From Marinomonas sp. KMM3893 (GTDB taxonomy: Bacteria > Pseudomonadota > Gammaproteobacteria > Pseudomonadales > Marinomonadaceae): a stretch of DNA of 64,000 bases. Below the pieces are notes generated by a model that was given only the letters and a program-made list of their open reading frames with translations, was not told the DNA's origin and made no database searches. The DNA lies in the NCBI RefSeq assembly GCF_004352855.1, contig NZ_SJSC01000010.1:1-64000 (forward strand), given 5' to 3'. The translations under genes were made by a program, and so were the position numbers. Of this stretch, positions 11,850 through 21,763 are shown in pieces; the first letter of the stretch is position 1, and every line of letters starts with the position of its first letter.

Positions 11850-11878
11850 TTGACCGCAGCACAGCGCTTACCTAGCAT
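11850..11878 (+). promoter_or_regulatory. Candidate ispB promoter
   Basis: TTGACC (11850-11855), a 17-bp spacer and TAGCAT (11873-11878) stand about 42 nt before the ispB start. The -35 is strong and the -10 moderate. It points away from the rplU promoter. Confidence 0.45.
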
Positions 11879-11926
11879 GGTGCGCACTTGCTGTTCAGCT
11901 TGGGACTTATTAGCTTCGGAAAATGC

Positions 11927-12907
11927 ATGCAATCCACACAAATCCATGATGTTGTGACCAACGAGTTTGGTCAAGTGAACGACTACATTATGTCACAGCT
12001 CAGCAGTGACATACCTCTAATAGAACAAATTGGTTACTATATTATTAGTAATGGCGGCAAACGATTGCGCCCATTGTTAGTACTTCTTGCCGCTCGCGCA
12101 AGCGCCGATTTGGACCCTGACAAATTAGAAAAAGCCATTAAAATGGCGACCATTATTGAGTTTATCCACACCTCTACGCTGTTGCATGATGATGTGGTGG
12201 ATGAATCTGATATGCGCCGTGGTAAAAAAACCGCCAATGAAGAATGGGGCAACGCGCCCAGCGTTCTTGTCGGTGACTTTTTATACACACGTGCATTTCA
12301 ATTGATGGTCAGCATTAACAGCATGGATTGCATGGCGATTCTGGCGGAAACCACCAACATCATTGCTGAAGGCGAAGTCCAACAGCTGATCAATTGCGGC
12401 GACCCAGATACCACGGAAGAAAGTTACCTAAAAGTTATTCAATACAAAACGGCCAAATTGTTTGAAGGTGCGGCGCTTTGCGGTGCGGTTATTGCTGATG
12501 CAGATAAAGCGCATCAAACGGCGCTCCAAGATTACGGCATGTACGTTGGTACCGCATTTCAATTGATCGACGATGTGATGGATTACACCAGCACCGCCGA
12601 AGAAATGGGTAAGAGCGTGGGTGATGACTTAGCCGAAGGCAAACCGACTCTGCCACTAATCTACACAATGAAAAATGGCAGCCAAGACGCCGTAGATCGC
12701 GTTAGACAAGCGATTTTGACTGGCGGCCTCGAAAACCTTGATGCCATTATTGCCGATGTACAAGCCTGTGGCGCCATTGAATTCACCCAGCAACAAGCAC
12801 AACAGCAAGCCGACTTAGCAATCCAGTCTATTGCCATTTTGCCCGAGTCTGAATACAAACAAGCGCTTATTGCATTAGCCAACACAGCGGTGAAACGCAA
12901 AAGCTAA
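11927..12907 (+). CDS. ispB: Octaprenyl diphosphate synthase (trans-polyprenyl synthase)
   Basis: Builds the C40-type side chain of ubiquinone and menaquinone from IPP and a short allylic diphosphate. It is 326 residues, close to E. coli IspB. The two aspartate-rich motifs are intact: HDDVVDESD (DDxxD at 88-92) and LIDDVMDY (DDxxD at 215-219). GGKRLRPLL binds the diphosphate. The ATG at 11927 is preferred over an upstream TTG at 11888. The binding site is weak (TCGGA). Exact chain length (C40 versus C45) cannot be read from the sequence. The ispB / rplU-rpmA-obgE arrangement is standard. Confidence 0.93.
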   Translation: MQSTQIHDVVTNEFGQVNDYIMSQLSSDIPLIEQIGYYIISNGGKRLRPLLVLLAARASADLDPDKLEKAIKMATIIEFIHTSTLLHDDVVDESDMRRGKKTANEEWGNAPSVLVGDFLYTRAFQLMVSINSMDCMAILAETTNIIAEGEVQQLINCGDPDTTEESYLKVIQYKTAKLFEGAALCGAVIADADKAHQTALQDYGMYVGTAFQLIDDVMDYTSTAEEMGKSVGDDLAEGKPTLPLIYTMKNGSQDAVDRVRQAILTGGLENLDAIIADVQACGAIEFTQQQAQQQADLAIQSIAILPESEYKQALIALANTAVKRKS

Positions 12908-12927
12908 ACGCGCTGCTTAGCGACTCA

Positions 12928-12968
12928 CAAGAAATAAGACCTCATCATGTCCGAGGTTTTATTTCTTG
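12928..12968. terminator. Bidirectional terminator between ispB and the hydrolase gene
   Basis: A 16-bp inverted repeat (CAAGAAATAAGACCTC ... GAGGTTTTATTTCTTG, one G-T pair) with a 9-nt loop lies between two convergent genes. It includes the stop codon of the minus-strand hydrolase gene. T-rich arms on both strands suit two-way termination. Confidence 0.65.
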
Positions 12969-13865
12969 CTTCAATATCTCTCTCACTTTCTTCGCACTCT
13001 GCTCAGGGTATTGCTGCATAAAGCAATGACCACCCTCCACTTCTATTACTTGTATATTAGGGTTAATGCGCGCGGCGAGCTGATAGGCTTCTTTAAAATA
13101 CGAAAACGTCTCTTTCCCCTGCACAATATAAGTCGGCACAGAAATCGAACGAATGGCTTTCCAAAGTCCTTTCGGATAGCTGGCAAAAACGGCGGCCTCC
13201 ATCCATGAAGGGCAAGCTAAGTGATACTCTCGTGATGCTTTGTCTTGGCGAATTGAGTGCTCTATATAATCCTCTAAACAAGACGGATGCCAACCCTTAA
13301 ACGTGCCTCTTCCGGTGAAATTTGCTTTTACCTGATCGATGCTTTCCCACTTCACGCGGCGGCGTTTCGCCTGTTTTGCTAACGGCACATGATTTTTCAA
13401 TCCCAAAAAGGTCACTGCTCGCAACAACCACAACAACCGTGGTGGAAATAACGCAGGGTCTAACAATACCAGCCGGTCGAACAAGGCGGGATCTTGAGCT
13501 CCCATTAAGAGCGTCATACAACCGCCAAAGCTGTGCCCTACCCCCATCATTTTCTGCTTTGGTAACGACGCCATTCGCGGCTTCAAACTGGCAGAGAATC
13601 GTTCTGCGGTGGCATTCCAACCAACAAATCGGCGACCTGCAGACGATCGACCATGACCCGCCGCTTCTTGTAGAATCAAATTGTAGTCTTCACCCAGTGC
13701 GCTCAGAAACTGACGATAGGTTTGCACAGCAAAGCCATTGCCATGTAAAAAATGCAAATTAGGGCGCTCATCACGAACAGGCCCTACATACCCAACTGTA
13801 TAGCCATCCACAAATTCGTGGCGCCAAGCATCTAGCCATTCATTTCCGTGCAATAACCTAGACAA
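12945..13865 (-). CDS. Alpha/beta hydrolase, substrate unknown
   Basis: A 306-residue alpha/beta-hydrolase-fold protein. The oxyanion HGNG motif is at 41-44 and the nucleophile elbow is GVGHSFGG with S112. The terminal His is probably H280 in EGGHCFMQQYP. No signal peptide is visible, so it is probably cytoplasmic. The frame starts with TTG at 13865, and AGGTGG lies 9 nt upstream; no ATG occurs near the N-terminus. It could be an esterase, thioesterase or lipase-like enzyme. Nothing in the neighbours (ispB, fabA) fixes the substrate, although fabA-fabB on the other side hints at lipid metabolism. Confidence 0.8.
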   Translation of the reverse strand: MSRLLHGNEWLDAWRHEFVDGYTVGYVGPVRDERPNLHFLHGNGFAVQTYRQFLSALGEDYNLILQEAAGHGRSSAGRRFVGWNATAERFSASLKPRMASLPKQKMMGVGHSFGGCMTLLMGAQDPALFDRLVLLDPALFPPRLLWLLRAVTFLGLKNHVPLAKQAKRRRVKWESIDQVKANFTGRGTFKGWHPSCLEDYIEHSIRQDKASREYHLACPSWMEAAVFASYPKGLWKAIRSISVPTYIVQGKETFSYFKEAYQLAARINPNIQVIEVEGGHCFMQQYPEQSAKKVREILKQEIKPRT

Positions 13866-14030
13866 CCTTATGTACCACCTTACCGTTGGAGCGTTCTAAT
13901 GTGTGTCAGCAGAATAGAGTAAACCAGCTCTGTTTCTCTTGCTAGCACCAGATTCTCCCTAAAATCACGGCCCAAGATCAGTAAATAACCGACTTTTACG
14001 AAGTCTTGTTGGTTTTTTTCTACTCAAACG

Positions 14031-14059
14031 TTCATATTACGTCCTTGAGACGCTATAAT
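14031..14059 (+). promoter_or_regulatory. Candidate fabA-fabB promoter
   Basis: TTCATA (14031-14036), 17 bp, and a perfect TATAAT (14054-14059) lie about 85 nt before fabA. In E. coli and Pseudomonas, fabA and fabB respond to FadR, FabR or DesT. I looked for such a palindrome around this promoter and saw no convincing one. Confidence 0.5.
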
Positions 14060-14144
14060 CCGGTGGATTTTATACTGCTAACTGAACCACACAACTCAGC
14101 GTAACCAAGTCGAGTTATCTGCTGAATGTGGAAATAGGATTATA

Positions 14145-14660
14145 ATGACTACAGCTTCCTCGTTTGAAAAAGACGAACTATTACAATGCGGCCACGGCGA
14201 AATGTTTGGCCCAGGCAATGCTCAACTTCCAGTTGGGAATATGCTGATGATGGATCGAATCACTCGTATCTCTACCGAAGGTGGTAAATACGGTAAAGGT
14301 GAAATCATAGCTGAGCTTGATATTCATCCAGACCTTTGGTTTTTCAAATGCCACTTCCCTGGTGATCCAGTAATGCCTGGTTGTTTAGGTTTGGACGCTA
14401 TGTGGCAACTTGTTGGCTTTTTCCTTGGCTGGAAAGGCAACAAAGGTCGCGGTCGCGCATTGGGTTCTGGTGAAGTGAAATTCACAGGTCAAATCCTTCC
14501 GACTGCAAAAAAAGTTACCTTTCATATTCATCTTAAGCGCGTTATTGAGCGTAAGTTGATCATGGGAATTGCAGACGGAAGCGTATCCGTTGATGGTCGA
14601 GAAATTTATACCGCACAAGACTTACGTGTCGGTTTATTCTCATCAACAGAAAACTTCTAA
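14145..14660 (+). CDS. fabA: 3-hydroxydecanoyl-ACP dehydratase/isomerase
   Basis: Introduces the double bond of unsaturated fatty acids by dehydrating 3-hydroxydecanoyl-ACP and isomerising trans-2- to cis-3-decenoyl-ACP. It is a 171-residue hot-dog-fold enzyme. Active-site H70 ([14 protein letters not shown]) and D84 (GLDAMWQ) are both present. The [15 protein letters not shown] block separates FabA from FabZ. It lies 25 nt before fabB; the pair is the classic anaerobic unsaturated fatty acid operon of gammaproteobacteria. Confidence 0.98.
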   Translation: MTTASSFEKDELLQCGHGEMFGPGNAQLPVGNMLMMDRITRISTEGGKYGKGEIIAELDIHPDLWFFKCHFPGDPVMPGCLGLDAMWQLVGFFLGWKGNKGRGRALGSGEVKFTGQILPTAKKVTFHIHLKRVIERKLIMGIADGSVSVDGREIYTAQDLRVGLFSSTENF

Positions 14661-14685
14661 AGACTAAGAATAAAGAGGCACATTT

Positions 14686-15900
14686 ATGCGTCGTGTAGTA
14701 GTAACAGGTCTTGGCATTGTCAGCTGCCTAGGCAATGACAAAGAGAGCGTTTTAAACTCCTTGCGCGAGGGCCGTTCTGGTATTCGTTTCGCTGAAGATT
14801 ACAAAGAACACGGCTTTCGTAGCCACGTTTGTGGTCGCATCGACTTAGATTCATCTAGCATTGACCGCAAGGTTCGCCGTTTTATGGGCGACGCGGCAAC
14901 GTATGCGTATGTTTCTATGCAACAAGCTATTGAAGATGCGGGCTTAACAGAAGAGCAAGTTTCTAATATTCGCACTGGTTTGATTGCTGGTTCTGGCGGT
15001 GCATCCGCACAAAACCTAGTAGAATCCGCTGACACTCTACGTGAGAAAGGCGTGAAGCGCGTGGGTCCATACCGCGTTACTCAAACCATGGGCAGCACCG
15101 TTTCTGCTTGTTTGGCAACGCCATTCAAAATCAAAGGTGTTAACTATTCAATCACTTCTGCTTGTTCAACCAGTGCGCACTGTATTGGTAATGCCATGGA
15201 ACTTATCCAACTAGGCAAACAAGACGTTGTGTTTGCCGGTGGTGGCGAAGAAGAAAGCTGGGCGCAAACGTGTATGTTTGATGCCATGGGCGCATTGTCT
15301 TCTAAGTACAATGAAACACCAGAAAAAGCCTCTCGTGCTTACGATTCAAACCGTGATGGTTTCGTTATCGCTGGCGGCGGCGGTATTCTAGTCATTGAAG
15401 AACTAGAACACGCTAAAGCTCGTGGCGCGAAAATCTATGCTGAGTTAGTCGGTTACGGTGCAACATCTGATGGCTACGACATGGTTGCTCCTTCTGGTGA
15501 AGGCGCAAAACGTTGTATGCAAATGGCCATGAGCACCATCGATGGTGAGATTGATTACATCAACACTCACGGTACAAGTACACCCGCTGGTGACATGAAA
15601 GAACTGCAAGCAGTGAATGAGACATTTGGTGACAAGATCCCATCTATCAGCTCAACAAAATCACTGTCTGGTCACTCTTTGGGTGCGGCCGGTGTTCATG
15701 AAGCTATCTACTGCTTGCTAATGATGGAAAACAAATTCATCACAGCGTCTGCAAACATTGATGAGCTAGATGAAGCCGCTGGTAACATTCCAGTTGTGAC
15801 AACTCGCCAAGACAATGTAGATTTGAACTTGATCATGTCTAACAGTTTTGGTTTTGGTGGTACTAACGCCAGCCTAGTATTCAAAAAATACGACGCATAA
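14686..15900 (+). CDS. fabB: 3-oxoacyl-ACP synthase I (KAS I)
   Basis: Condensing enzyme that elongates cis-3-decenoyl-ACP, the step that commits carbon to unsaturated fatty acids. It is 404 residues with a thiolase fold. The catalytic triad is C160 (SACSTSAHC), H295 ([11 protein letters not shown]) and H330 ([11 protein letters not shown]). The C-terminal [11 protein letters not shown] loop is present. Adjacent fabA supports FabB rather than FabF. A strong terminator follows. Confidence 0.98.
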   Translation: MRRVVVTGLGIVSCLGNDKESVLNSLREGRSGIRFAEDYKEHGFRSHVCGRIDLDSSSIDRKVRRFMGDAATYAYVSMQQAIEDAGLTEEQVSNIRTGLIAGSGGASAQNLVESADTLREKGVKRVGPYRVTQTMGSTVSACLATPFKIKGVNYSITSACSTSAHCIGNAMELIQLGKQDVVFAGGGEEESWAQTCMFDAMGALSSKYNETPEKASRAYDSNRDGFVIAGGGGILVIEELEHAKARGAKIYAELVGYGATSDGYDMVAPSGEGAKRCMQMAMSTIDGEIDYINTHGTSTPAGDMKELQAVNETFGDKIPSISSTKSLSGHSLGAAGVHEAIYCLLMMENKFITASANIDELDEAAGNIPVVTTRQDNVDLNLIMSNSFGFGGTNASLVFKKYDA

Positions 15901-15928
15901 TCTGACTGACGACTCAGTTCAGTGTCAA

Positions 15929-15959
15929 AAAAAAGCCGCATTATAAATGCGGCTTTTTT
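15929..15959 (+). terminator. fabAB terminator
   Basis: AAAAAGCCGCATT-ATA-AATGCGGCTTTTTT, 28 nt after the fabB stop. Because A and T runs flank both arms it can also serve the convergent acyltransferase gene ending at 16025. Confidence 0.92.
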
Positions 15960-16024
15960 ATTTCTAATACACCCCATCGACAAACAACATAAAGATAAGG
16001 CGCTTAGTCTTTTTTCCTAATGGA

Positions 16025-16765
16025 CTATTTACCGTTAGGCAACTTTGCCATTTCCGCTCGCATCCACTGCTCCATTTCATTGTGCAGCTCAGACGTTTTC
16101 TTACCTTCAGACTCAATAACCGGTCCGATCACAAGACGAATAGAGCCTGGAAACTTGAAAAAACTCTTACTCGGCCAAGCGTATCCCGCGTTATGAACCA
16201 CAGGCAAAATCGGCGCTTTAGCGGATGTCGCTAACATGGCAGCACCCTTATTAAAGTCTTTTGTTTCTGTTGGCTTAGTTCGGGTTCCTTCCGGGAAGAT
16301 CAGCACTGATCGTCCATCTTCTAGACGCTCTTTCCCCTGACTCATAATTTGTTTCAGCGCATTGGTTCGCTTAGAGCGGTCAATGGCAATAGGCTGTACC
16401 ATTCGCAACCCCCAGCCAAAGAAGGGAACCGACAACAGCTCTTTTTTAAGCACGGTTGAAACAGGTGCCATCAAAACTTGCAGCACATAGGTTTCCCACT
16501 CACTCTGGTGATTCGCCACCAGCACGACTGGCCGATTTTTATTAATGTGCTCGCGCCCAATGATTTCAACTTTCACGCCGCACAGCACTCGAAACACAAA
16601 CAACAAGCCTTTGTTATGTTGGTTAAGTACTGGTTGACGATAGTCTTTTGGCAATAACACGGTTGCAAAAGGAGCAAGCACGCCAAAAAAGACCGTAGAC
16701 AACATGTAATAAACAAAGAAAATGGTTGAGCCGATCCACGACCTTAACAAGATTCCTAAACGCAC
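16025..16765 (-). CDS. 1-acyl-sn-glycerol-3-phosphate acyltransferase (PlsC family)
   Basis: Probably acylates lysophosphatidic acid to phosphatidic acid at the inner membrane. It is 246 residues with two hydrophobic N-terminal segments. Motif I reads NHQSEWE (H86, E91), i.e. HX4E where most family members have HX4D. Motif III is FPEGTRT (157-163). The GTG at 16765 has GAGG at proper spacing. It lies 17 nt after a second acyltransferase gene and is probably co-transcribed with it. It could instead be a lyso-ornithine-lipid or other lysolipid acyltransferase. Confidence 0.85.
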   Translation of the reverse strand: MRLGILLRSWIGSTIFFVYYMLSTVFFGVLAPFATVLLPKDYRQPVLNQHNKGLLFVFRVLCGVKVEIIGREHINKNRPVVLVANHQSEWETYVLQVLMAPVSTVLKKELLSVPFFGWGLRMVQPIAIDRSKRTNALKQIMSQGKERLEDGRSVLIFPEGTRTKPTETKDFNKGAAMLATSAKAPILPVVHNAGYAWPSKSFFKFPGSIRLVIGPVIESEGKKTSELHNEMEQWMRAEMAKLPNGK

Positions 16766-16782
16766 AATCGCTACCTCAATTT

Positions 16783-17889
16783 CTATTCACTTAGATATTT
16801 TTGTTGCTGCTTTAGCGGGTTCGCGTACATAGCGACCACCGTATCACGCAACGCCTGTGGGCAACTTTCTAGATACGTAGCAAACGCACTGTCGGTGGAC
16901 GGTTTACCCTGCTGAATAGCGAGTGCAGCTTCGTTACTCGTTTGAATGGCGTAGTTGGTAATGATCTGGCGGTCCACTTCTGCGACCAAAGCTTCAGGGG
17001 TATCAATGCCTTCTTTGAGCACATCGCCAAACGTCACCACGACTTTGCCTTTTTGCCCAACTATGCCATTTTTGATGCTATCTATGTCTTCAAACTCTGA
17101 CTTTTCATAATTGCCAGTGGTCGACTTTTCATGCAGCTCCTGTGCTTTATCAAACGCACATGGATCGTATTCATAAGAAATCGAGACAGGGACAATCTTC
17201 AAGTTTGCCATGGCTTCGGCAAAGCTCACTTTCTCTTTCTTCTGACTCATGTACAACATTTTGATCAACGCAGGGTCGGTTTGATCCACCCCATCTTTTG
17301 CTCGCCCTTCTTTCTGAGCGATCCAGATATTGCATTGGTCTTTCGTCAAGGAGTGGGTGATGTAGCTTGATAGTTGCCCAAAAGCGGCCATCATTTCACG
17401 AATACCATTGACTGAGCGCTTAACAATAAAACTCTTGTTTAAACGCATCAGATCAGACACAAATGGACGTCGTAACAAGTTATCACCAATGGCGATACGC
17501 ACCGTGTTCAGGCCAGCTAAATACAAACCATAATTTACAAACGCAGGGTCCATCGCTATGTCCCTGTGATTGGATAGGAATAAGTACCCTACCCCTTTGT
17601 CGAGCTTTTCAATACCACGATACTCTACATCAGAGGTCGTTGTTTTGATCATACGATCCATGTAGCCCGCAACACGCATTTGAAAATCATGCACATTGTT
17701 AATGCCTGCCACCTGACGCTTCAGCGCAAATTTGACGGCAAGTGCCAAAGGCGCGTGCAATAATTTAGGCCAGCCGGCAAAACGAAAGCCGACAATAGTG
17801 TTAATAAAATCTGGCGTGTCTACCAGGTTGTGCAACACCCCAACGACTTCGTCGTCGTTGTAAGGGCGTATATCATGAAACTGATCCAT
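16783..17889 (-). CDS. Glycerophospholipid acyltransferase-like protein
   Basis: A 368-residue protein with a PlsC/PlsB-type acyltransferase core in its middle: SNHRDIAMDPAF (H108, D114; spacing one longer than HX4D) and IAQKEGRAKDG (EGR, 194-196) as the likely phosphate-binding motif. About 100 N-terminal residues and a C-terminal tail of about 130 residues are not typical of PlsC. No clear membrane helix is visible, so it may be peripheral. It is followed by the PlsC-like gene after 17 nt and lies 36 nt behind an M16C protease gene. Exact acceptor unknown. Confidence 0.75.
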   Translation of the reverse strand: MDQFHDIRPYNDDEVVGVLHNLVDTPDFINTIVGFRFAGWPKLLHAPLALAVKFALKRQVAGINNVHDFQMRVAGYMDRMIKTTTSDVEYRGIEKLDKGVGYLFLSNHRDIAMDPAFVNYGLYLAGLNTVRIAIGDNLLRRPFVSDLMRLNKSFIVKRSVNGIREMMAAFGQLSSYITHSLTKDQCNIWIAQKEGRAKDGVDQTDPALIKMLYMSQKKEKVSFAEAMANLKIVPVSISYEYDPCAFDKAQELHEKSTTGNYEKSEFEDIDSIKNGIVGQKGKVVVTFGDVLKEGIDTPEALVAEVDRQIITNYAIQTSNEAALAIQQGKPSTDSAFATYLESCPQALRDTVVAMYANPLKQQQKYLSE

Positions 17890-17925
17890 TTAATTTTCCG
17901 CTAGTAAAAACTGTCTCGTTTTTTA

Positions 17926-20847
17926 TTATAAAGTTTGAATATCGAAGCCTAACGCTTCCAATTCTGCCCGCTTAGAGGTTGAAGTCACCACGGCCACGTT
18001 TTCATTTTCTTTGTTCAAGTAGGCTTTCGTTACCGCTTTTAGCTGCTCTATTGTCACCGCCAAAATACGTGCTCGAAATGCTTCGCGATAGGCAAGAGAA
18101 CGCCCATGCAACTGAACATAAAAGTCACTTTGCGCTTCGCCAGCAGGTGATCCTGGCTTATCCATCGACCCAATAACACCCAATATGGCCTCTTCTAGCG
18201 CGTCCTCCGTATGATCTTCATTTAACATCCACTCAATGGAGGCATCAAAATCCGCCAAGGTTTCTGTTAAACGAGGATCGCGGTAAGAGTAAAAGCGGAA
18301 AGCGCCATTGGTGCCATCGAAGCTCGCGCCGCCACCGTAAGCACCACCTTGCTCACGAATCGTACGGTGCAAAAAGCCATTGCGTAAGAAGCCACCTAAT
18401 ACCGTTAAGGCCGCCACATCAGGGTGCTCACCTGAAACGGTTTTAAAGGCTTTACTACAGAAGCTTACTTGGGTCGCCGTTAGCCATGCCGTATTGACCT
18501 TATGATCCACTGCTGGCAAAACAAACGTGCTTGTTGACGCGCCATTCGGCAGATCCGCAAACACAGGCTGTACAGATTCTAGAATACTGGTCTCGTGCTG
18601 AGGCTCAGCCACCAGCAACATTTGCTTAGGCGCGGCGAGCAATTTGGCGTGTAAACGAGAGAACACTGCAAAGAGCTCTTCTACTGCCGTATCATCCGCC
18701 TTCATCGCGTCATCCAAGGCAATCGCACTGCGAATCCCTGTCATGCCACCCCATTGCTCTTGCTGAGCAGACAAACCTGAAATACCACTCGCGGCAGCGG
18801 TCATGGCAAGTGAATGACCTTGACCTGTAATAGACTGCTCACGACGCGAACGGCGTTGTGCCACCAGCTCTTTCACACGGCTGATTTCGTCAAAACGAAC
18901 ATTCAACATGGTGTCTTTAAGCAATTCGCTCATTGCCGCCACATTCGGCACCAACGCCTTGGTAGACAGCACAAAATACGCACTCACATTCTGGCGGTCT
19001 TGAATACTGGCGCGGATCGAGTTCGACGCACCCAAACCACCACATACTTGAGCTTGGCGCTCTTGGATAGCAAGGTAATCTTGCTCGCCAACACCCAACT
19101 CGGTGATCAATGAAGAGAACAAAGGCAAATGGCTTTTTTCTTCTTCATCCAGCTCAGGCAAAGTAATCACCAACTGCTGATACACCAAACCATTGGTGCC
19201 CTGTGGATAAAAAGTAACAGGCAGCTCACCCGCTTGCTGATGGTGCTCGTATTCTGGCAAGCGCGCCGGCACATCTTCAAGACCCACTTTTGGCAAGATG
19301 CTCATATCATCTATTTGCGACTGACGTTCTTTCAAGGCTTCGCTGCGAGCAATGATGTTGGCTTTTTCGTCATCGGACAGCGCCGCTTTAATTTTGCTTA
19401 AGCGGTCTTTTTCTGACTGATTACGGCGCATCTCTAAGGCATCGTCAGGGCTCAATGTAATCGTCACGCGGTGAGCATTAGACAGCAATAAGGTGTTAAT
19501 TAAGTTCGGGATGTAGTCCTTATCTTGCACCTTCACACGCATGCTTTCGATAACCGGATCCAAATCCAATTGCGCAATCACATCACCAGAATGCACTGCC
19601 GTTGAGAGACCGGCTAAAATCAATTGCAGTCCGTATGGGTAACTACCGCCACCGACCTCACGCTGGCTTAACTCCAATTGGTGCAACATGGCATCGACCA
19701 TGTCTTGTGGAATGCCGTTGTTAGCGATGTCTTCAAGAGTCGATAAAATTAATGCTTCAACTTGCGCTGTATTCTCACGCTTCACGCCTTCTAGACCACA
19801 CATGAAGCTCATTTCTTTATTGCTGTCTTCAAGGCCACACAAAGGCGACGGCGCACGACCTAGTTCGCTACTTTCCAGTACTCGTCGCAATGGCGATGCG
19901 CTGTTATCCAATAACACGCTCGACAACAACTCGGCTTCAAACTGCTGGCCAAGATCAATACTTTCGCCCAATAACCAACCGACAACCACATGACTACCGT
20001 CTTCTTTGACTTCGTCGGCCGCATAGCCCTCTTCAACACGCACCGGAGAAAAGTAACGTTTGGCATTTGGCACACTGACTTGTGTTGCTAGGCGCTCAAA
20101 ACGACTCAATACTTTTTCTTCAAATTCCGCTTGCAGTGTTTGCGCAGGAATGTCACCAAACGTCATAAAGACCGCATTAGATGGGTGGTAATGCGTGCGG
20201 TAGAAAGCCAACAAATCTTGATAAGAAAGGTCTGGAATGTCACTCGGCTCACCACCGGAATTAAAATGGTAAGTGTTATTTGGGAACAGGTATTTGGTCA
20301 GTGTTTGCCAAAGTACCGATGTGGTCGAGCTCATTGCTCCCTTCATTTCATTGAAGACCACGCCCTTGTACGTTAATTCTGACTCAGGGTTAGTTGGCTC
20401 AGCAAACTCAAGGCGATGACCTTCTTGGGAAAAGTCCAATTCATCCAAGCGAGAGAAAAACACAGCGTCCAAATAAACATCAAGAAGATTATGGAAATCT
20501 TTTTTGTTCTTGCTGGCAAATGGGTACGCCGTCCAGTCAGATGACGTAAAGGCGTTCATGAAGGTATTCAAAGAACGGCGAATCATCATAAAGAAAGGGT
20601 CACGAACAGGAAAACGCTCGGAACCACACAATACGGTGTGCTCTAAAATGTGCGCAACACCACAAGAATCGGTTGGTACGGTTTTCAATCCGACCAAGAA
20701 AACGTTTTCATCATTCTCTGATGCGATATGAAAATGTTTAGCGCCTGTAACTGTGTGCTCGAACTCTTGAACGGTAACGTTTAGAGCATCGATAAATTCG
20801 CTGCGAAGAAAAGTAAACGCAGGATGATGTGCGGTGCTATTAGTCAT
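17926..20847 (-). CDS. M16C zinc metalloprotease (insulinase/PreP family)
   Basis: A large 973-residue peptidase of the pitrilysin superfamily with the inverted zinc motif HxxEH at 66-70 (HILEHTVLCGS). The third ligand is probably the Glu in VFNEMKGAMSS. Four related alpha-beta half-domains forming a closed chamber are expected; REQGGAYGGGASF near the C-terminus is the R/Y substrate-binding box. Eukaryotic PreP degrades leftover presequence peptides. Here it is likely a cytoplasmic oligopeptide-degrading enzyme, since no signal peptide is visible. The ATG follows GGTAGAGA. Confidence 0.93.
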   Translation of the reverse strand: MTNSTAHHPAFTFLRSEFIDALNVTVQEFEHTVTGAKHFHIASENDENVFLVGLKTVPTDSCGVAHILEHTVLCGSERFPVRDPFFMMIRRSLNTFMNAFTSSDWTAYPFASKNKKDFHNLLDVYLDAVFFSRLDELDFSQEGHRLEFAEPTNPESELTYKGVVFNEMKGAMSSTTSVLWQTLTKYLFPNNTYHFNSGGEPSDIPDLSYQDLLAFYRTHYHPSNAVFMTFGDIPAQTLQAEFEEKVLSRFERLATQVSVPNAKRYFSPVRVEEGYAADEVKEDGSHVVVGWLLGESIDLGQQFEAELLSSVLLDNSASPLRRVLESSELGRAPSPLCGLEDSNKEMSFMCGLEGVKRENTAQVEALILSTLEDIANNGIPQDMVDAMLHQLELSQREVGGGSYPYGLQLILAGLSTAVHSGDVIAQLDLDPVIESMRVKVQDKDYIPNLINTLLLSNAHRVTITLSPDDALEMRRNQSEKDRLSKIKAALSDDEKANIIARSEALKERQSQIDDMSILPKVGLEDVPARLPEYEHHQQAGELPVTFYPQGTNGLVYQQLVITLPELDEEEKSHLPLFSSLITELGVGEQDYLAIQERQAQVCGGLGASNSIRASIQDRQNVSAYFVLSTKALVPNVAAMSELLKDTMLNVRFDEISRVKELVAQRRSRREQSITGQGHSLAMTAAASGISGLSAQQEQWGGMTGIRSAIALDDAMKADDTAVEELFAVFSRLHAKLLAAPKQMLLVAEPQHETSILESVQPVFADLPNGASTSTFVLPAVDHKVNTAWLTATQVSFCSKAFKTVSGEHPDVAALTVLGGFLRNGFLHRTIREQGGAYGGGASFDGTNGAFRFYSYRDPRLTETLADFDASIEWMLNEDHTEDALEEAILGVIGSMDKPGSPAGEAQSDFYVQLHGRSLAYREAFRARILAVTIEQLKAVTKAYLNKENENVAVVTSTSKRAELEALGFDIQTL

Positions 20848-20998
20848 TCTCTACCTCTAGTGAATTAGAATACGGTGATTGGAATGTTTTGGGGCAGCCC
20901 TATGGAACTCAAGGTTGCAAAGTGGCGAAATTATAACAAATTTGTGACTTTTACTGCACGAACAAACCGTTATGGTTTTGTCTTGGTTGTGTGAACAT

Positions 20999-21580
20999 TT
21001 AGCGTTTCTGCGCTTTTTCCCAATTTTCGAGACGTGCTTTTTCACTTTTTTTAAAAAGCACATACACAGCGCCTAAGCCGCCATGGTAACGCTGCGCTGT
21101 ATGGAAGGCCATGACACTGTCTAAATCACGTAACCACTTGTTGATATAACTTTTGATCATCGCTTGGCTATCTGGATTTGGTGTTCGATCGCCTTTACCA
21201 TGCACAATAATAGCCACCCGAATATCGTTACGCATGCAGTCTTCAACAAACTGGTAAACAAGCTCCCGGGCTTGAGCTACGGTTCTCTGATGTAGGTCTA
21301 AACGAGACTCGATGCCGTATTTTCCTTGGCGTAGACGTTTAAACACGCCATCCTGCACCCCTGAACGCTTGTACTCCAAAACATCGTTTGGATCGACCTT
21401 TTCAACATAGTCATGCGACAAGTGATTACTGTCGGCTTCCTTTGCCATAATGGCCGCACGTTTACGTGCTTGGAAATCCACCGGCGCCCCTTTCTTGCCA
21501 AGGTAGACTTCGCTTTTTGCTAAAGGCTGAATGCCCGCTACTTCTTGAGCAAACAAAGATGCCTCATCGTCATCGTTCAC
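20999..21580 (-). CDS. smrA: Smr-domain endonuclease SmrA-like
   Basis: A 193-residue protein with a C-terminal Smr domain: LDLHQRTVAQA (DLH motif) and IVHGKGDRT (HGxG). The N-terminal DDEASLFAQEVAGIQPL and the C-terminal GGLGAVYVL...ENWEKAQKR resemble E. coli YdaL (SmrA). The Smr domain is a DNA/RNA nicking nuclease fold; in SmrB it cuts mRNA at collided ribosomes, but the role of SmrA is less clear. Start is GTG at 21580 with GAGG upstream. It is a single gene, 151 nt before the protease gene. Confidence 0.85.
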   Translation of the reverse strand: MNDDDEASLFAQEVAGIQPLAKSEVYLGKKGAPVDFQARKRAAIMAKEADSNHLSHDYVEKVDPNDVLEYKRSGVQDGVFKRLRQGKYGIESRLDLHQRTVAQARELVYQFVEDCMRNDIRVAIIVHGKGDRTPNPDSQAMIKSYINKWLRDLDSVMAFHTAQRYHGGLGAVYVLFKKSEKARLENWEKAQKR

Positions 21581-21763
21581 TGTTTCAACCTCTTCTTGTG
21601 TTATGCACCTTTTGGACGCATGACTAGATGCTAAAAAGCGCTAAGTATACCGATAAATGTGCCCCAGATATCGCTCCGCTGTAAACAAAATTGCCCATAG
21701 ATTCGCAGCAGAACACTGACAAAGGTAAAGCAAACACTCTACCCCAATAGGGAGCACGCTTTG

